A stretch of DNA of 22,872 bases from Saccoglossus kowalevskii (taxonomy: Eukaryota > Hemichordata > Enteropneusta > Harrimaniidae), in the NCBI RefSeq assembly GCF_000003605.2, contig NW_003148877.1, forward strand, positions 1-22,872, read 5' to 3'. The notes beneath the pieces were generated by a model, which was not told the origin of the DNA, did not search any database, and saw nothing but the letters and a program-made list of their open reading frames with translations. Positions within the stretch are counted from its first letter, which is position 1; each line of letters begins with the position of its first letter. The position numbers and the translations under genes are program-made. Positions 21,373 to 22,872 of the stretch are shown one piece after another.

Positions 21373-22302
21373 TTGCTAACTTTGCAACCACTTTTCACTA
21401 CTTTGTAATCAGTTTGTTAATCATTTCACGGATTCATAGTGGTATAATCTGCTAATATATGAGGCTTTTCCAGCACATTTGCTCATTTTTTCTATATTTT
21501 TAACTGTGGGGTCGATATTACAATGACTTAGGTAAAATGTATTAGCAAACCCACCTACTTTTCCAATGCTTTTCCTATCGTTTTAGGATGCTTTAGAACA
21601 TGCTACGGTAAGCTCATAGGGCACTATTCTAATATACGAGACGTTCACTTGCATTTTATTCACTTTCCGTACTTTATAATTTTACGGTTAGATATGACAA
21701 CAACTTAGTTCAAACATACACGCTATTCTACCAACTTTGCAGTCACTTTGTACAGCTTTGTACGCAATTTTAATAGCTGACATCCACTATAGCCGACCGC
21801 AAGAGGGAGTTGTGCATTGAAACTACGTGCACATTTTTAAACATTCTATAAACTTAAATTATCAAAATAACCAGCACGACTTTCTGCTATAAAGGTGTTA
21901 CATTTCAATAATAAAAATACAAAAAAATACTTTAAGTATTCCATGTTTGTTTCGGAACCAAAAAAAAAATGTATTTAACAACCTTGTTAGCTCAAGTAGT
22001 CTCCCATGCAATTACGAGGCACGCCCTATTGATCTTAACTTTTATGTCAGGTCTATCACATGATCACTCGACTACTGGGATCATTTGAATTTTATTCGAA
22101 TTGGCGGCCATTTAATGTTTGAAAGTGTTTCGAATTGTCATTCGTATCACGTGTGTCTTTCGTAAGTTGACCTATGACCTATCCATGCTTCGAAAGTCAG
22201 TATGTTAGTAAACGGCCATTTACGACATATTAATTCACTTTTCCTAACATTTAACTATGGGCGTCGATAATATAACAACATAGGTCACATTTCCATGTAA
22301 TT
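21373..22302 (+). repeat. Satellite monomer 24 (class II)
   Basis: Nearly identical to the right part of monomer 23 and to the left part of monomer 25. It includes GCAGTCACTTT, as in monomer 19, and a TTTAAGTATTCC change near 21934. Confidence 0.95.
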
Positions 22303-22872
22303 TTGCTAACTTTGCAACCACTTTTCACTACTTTGTAATCAGTTTGTTAATCATTTCACGGATTCATAGTGGTATAATCTGCTAATATATGAGGCTTTTC
22401 CAGCACATTTGCTCATTTTTTCTATATTTTTAACTGTGGGGTCGATATTACAATGACTTAGGTAAAATGTATTAGCAAACCCACCTACTTTTCCAGTGCT
22501 TTTCCTATCGTTTTAGGATGCTTTAGAACATGCTACGGTAAGCTCATAGGGCACTATTCTAATATACGAGACGTTCACTTGCATTTTATTCACTTTCCGT
22601 ACTTTATAATTTTACGGTTAGATATGACAACAACTTAGTTCAAACATACACGCTATTCTACCAACTTTGCACTCACTTTGTACAGCTTTGTACGCAATTT
22701 TAATAGCTGACATCCACTATAGCCGACCGCAAGAGGGAGTTGTGCATTGAACTACGTGCACATTTTTTAAACATTTCTATAAACTTAAATTATCAAAAAC
22801 CAGCACGACTTTCTGCTATAAAAGGTGTTACATTTCATAATAAAAATACAAAAAAATACTTTTATGTATTCC
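22303..22872 (+). repeat. Satellite monomer 25, partial (570 bp)
   Basis: Cut by the window edge, so it lacks the right 40 percent. Up to about 22748 I see only about two substitutions from monomer 24. After that, 1-3-base indels appear (TTGAACTACG, CATTTTTTAAACATTTC, CAAAAACCAGC, ATAAAAGGTG, TTTCATAATAAA). Confidence 0.95.

Larger units (their letters stand above)
1..22872 (+). repeat. Satellite DNA array, ~929-bp monomer, 24 full copies plus one partial
   Basis: The same sequence of about 929 bp recurs head to tail from first base to last, always in the same orientation. The box CCGACCGCAAGAGGG or a close variant gives 25 hits, the first beginning near 421 and the last near 22725, for a mean spacing of about 929 bp. 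The box TTGCTAACTT also gives 25 hits. Copies differ by scattered substitutions and 1-11-base indels, by eye a few percent. The DNA is AT-rich, about one third G+C by eye. There is no break, inversion or inserted element. This is typical of eukaryotic satellite DNA evolving by unequal exchange and gene conversion. I do not recognise the family and cannot name the species. Confidence 0.97.

Noticed and set aside
1-22872. CRISPR array
   Set aside because: The repeat is about 929 bp with no short repeat-spacer alternation; the variable parts are diverged copies, not unique spacers.
1-22872. CENP-B box
   Set aside because: I looked for TTCG-N4-A-N2-CGGG on both strands. TTCGAATTGGCGG and TTCGGAACCCCC are the nearest and both miss required positions.
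1-22872. Hammerhead ribozyme, common in some satellites
   Set aside because: No CTGATGA core followed by a stem and GAAA was seen in the monomer.
1-22872. Telomere repeats, transposon ends or a retroelement
   Set aside because: No TTAGGG-type runs, terminal inverted repeats, target-site duplications or coding remnants were found; every monomer is colinear with its neighbours.

Overview
The whole window is one head-to-tail satellite DNA array. A monomer of about 929 bp (most copies 925-933 bp) is repeated in one orientation 24 full times, plus a 570-bp partial copy at the right edge. I counted this by following two anchors through every copy: the TTGCTAACTT box used here as monomer start, and the CCGACCGCAAGAGGG box about 420 bp into each monomer. 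No unique sequence flanks the array, and I find no convincing gene, RNA gene, transposable element, CRISPR array or telomere repeat.

The DNA is AT-rich, has no bacterial gene organisation, and consists entirely of a long-period tandem repeat with high but imperfect copy identity. That indicates a eukaryotic nuclear genome, in a heterochromatic, centromeric, subtelomeric or sex-chromosome block. Nothing in the sequence identifies the species. The short open frames on both strands recur once per monomer, are broken by 1-base length changes in a C/A homopolymer, often begin at GTG, and are best read as by-products of the repeat.

The structure has three levels. (1) Within the monomer, at least three diverged subrepeats of about 176-178 bp (A, B, C) lie head to tail, and a fourth is possible. 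The monomer therefore seems to have grown from a nucleosome-sized ancestral repeat. (2) Monomers fall into two main classes by the sequence 80-150 bp from their start: class I (TAATGTATAAG) and class II (TAATATATGAG). They alternate roughly from copy 1 to copy 18. Copies 1-9 and 11-19 agree in class order at 8 of 9 positions when shifted by ten monomers. (3) From copy 19 to the end all copies are class II and are more alike, which suggests recent local expansion.

Layout: copies 1-10 (1-9292), mixed classes, with copies 3-4 a related pair and copy 8 unusually degenerate; copies 11-18 (9293-16716), mixed classes, partly repeating the order of copies 1-8; copies 19-25 (16717-22872), homogenised class II. 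A cluster of 1-base insertions and deletions at about 20258-20845, and another in the last 120 bases, look more like unpolished long-read sequence than biology.

Every monomer carries several short motifs that resemble eukaryotic regulatory sites (a DR1 nuclear-receptor repeat, a CACGTG E-box, a TATAAAG box, a CTCF-like core). They are reported as observations; function is not shown.
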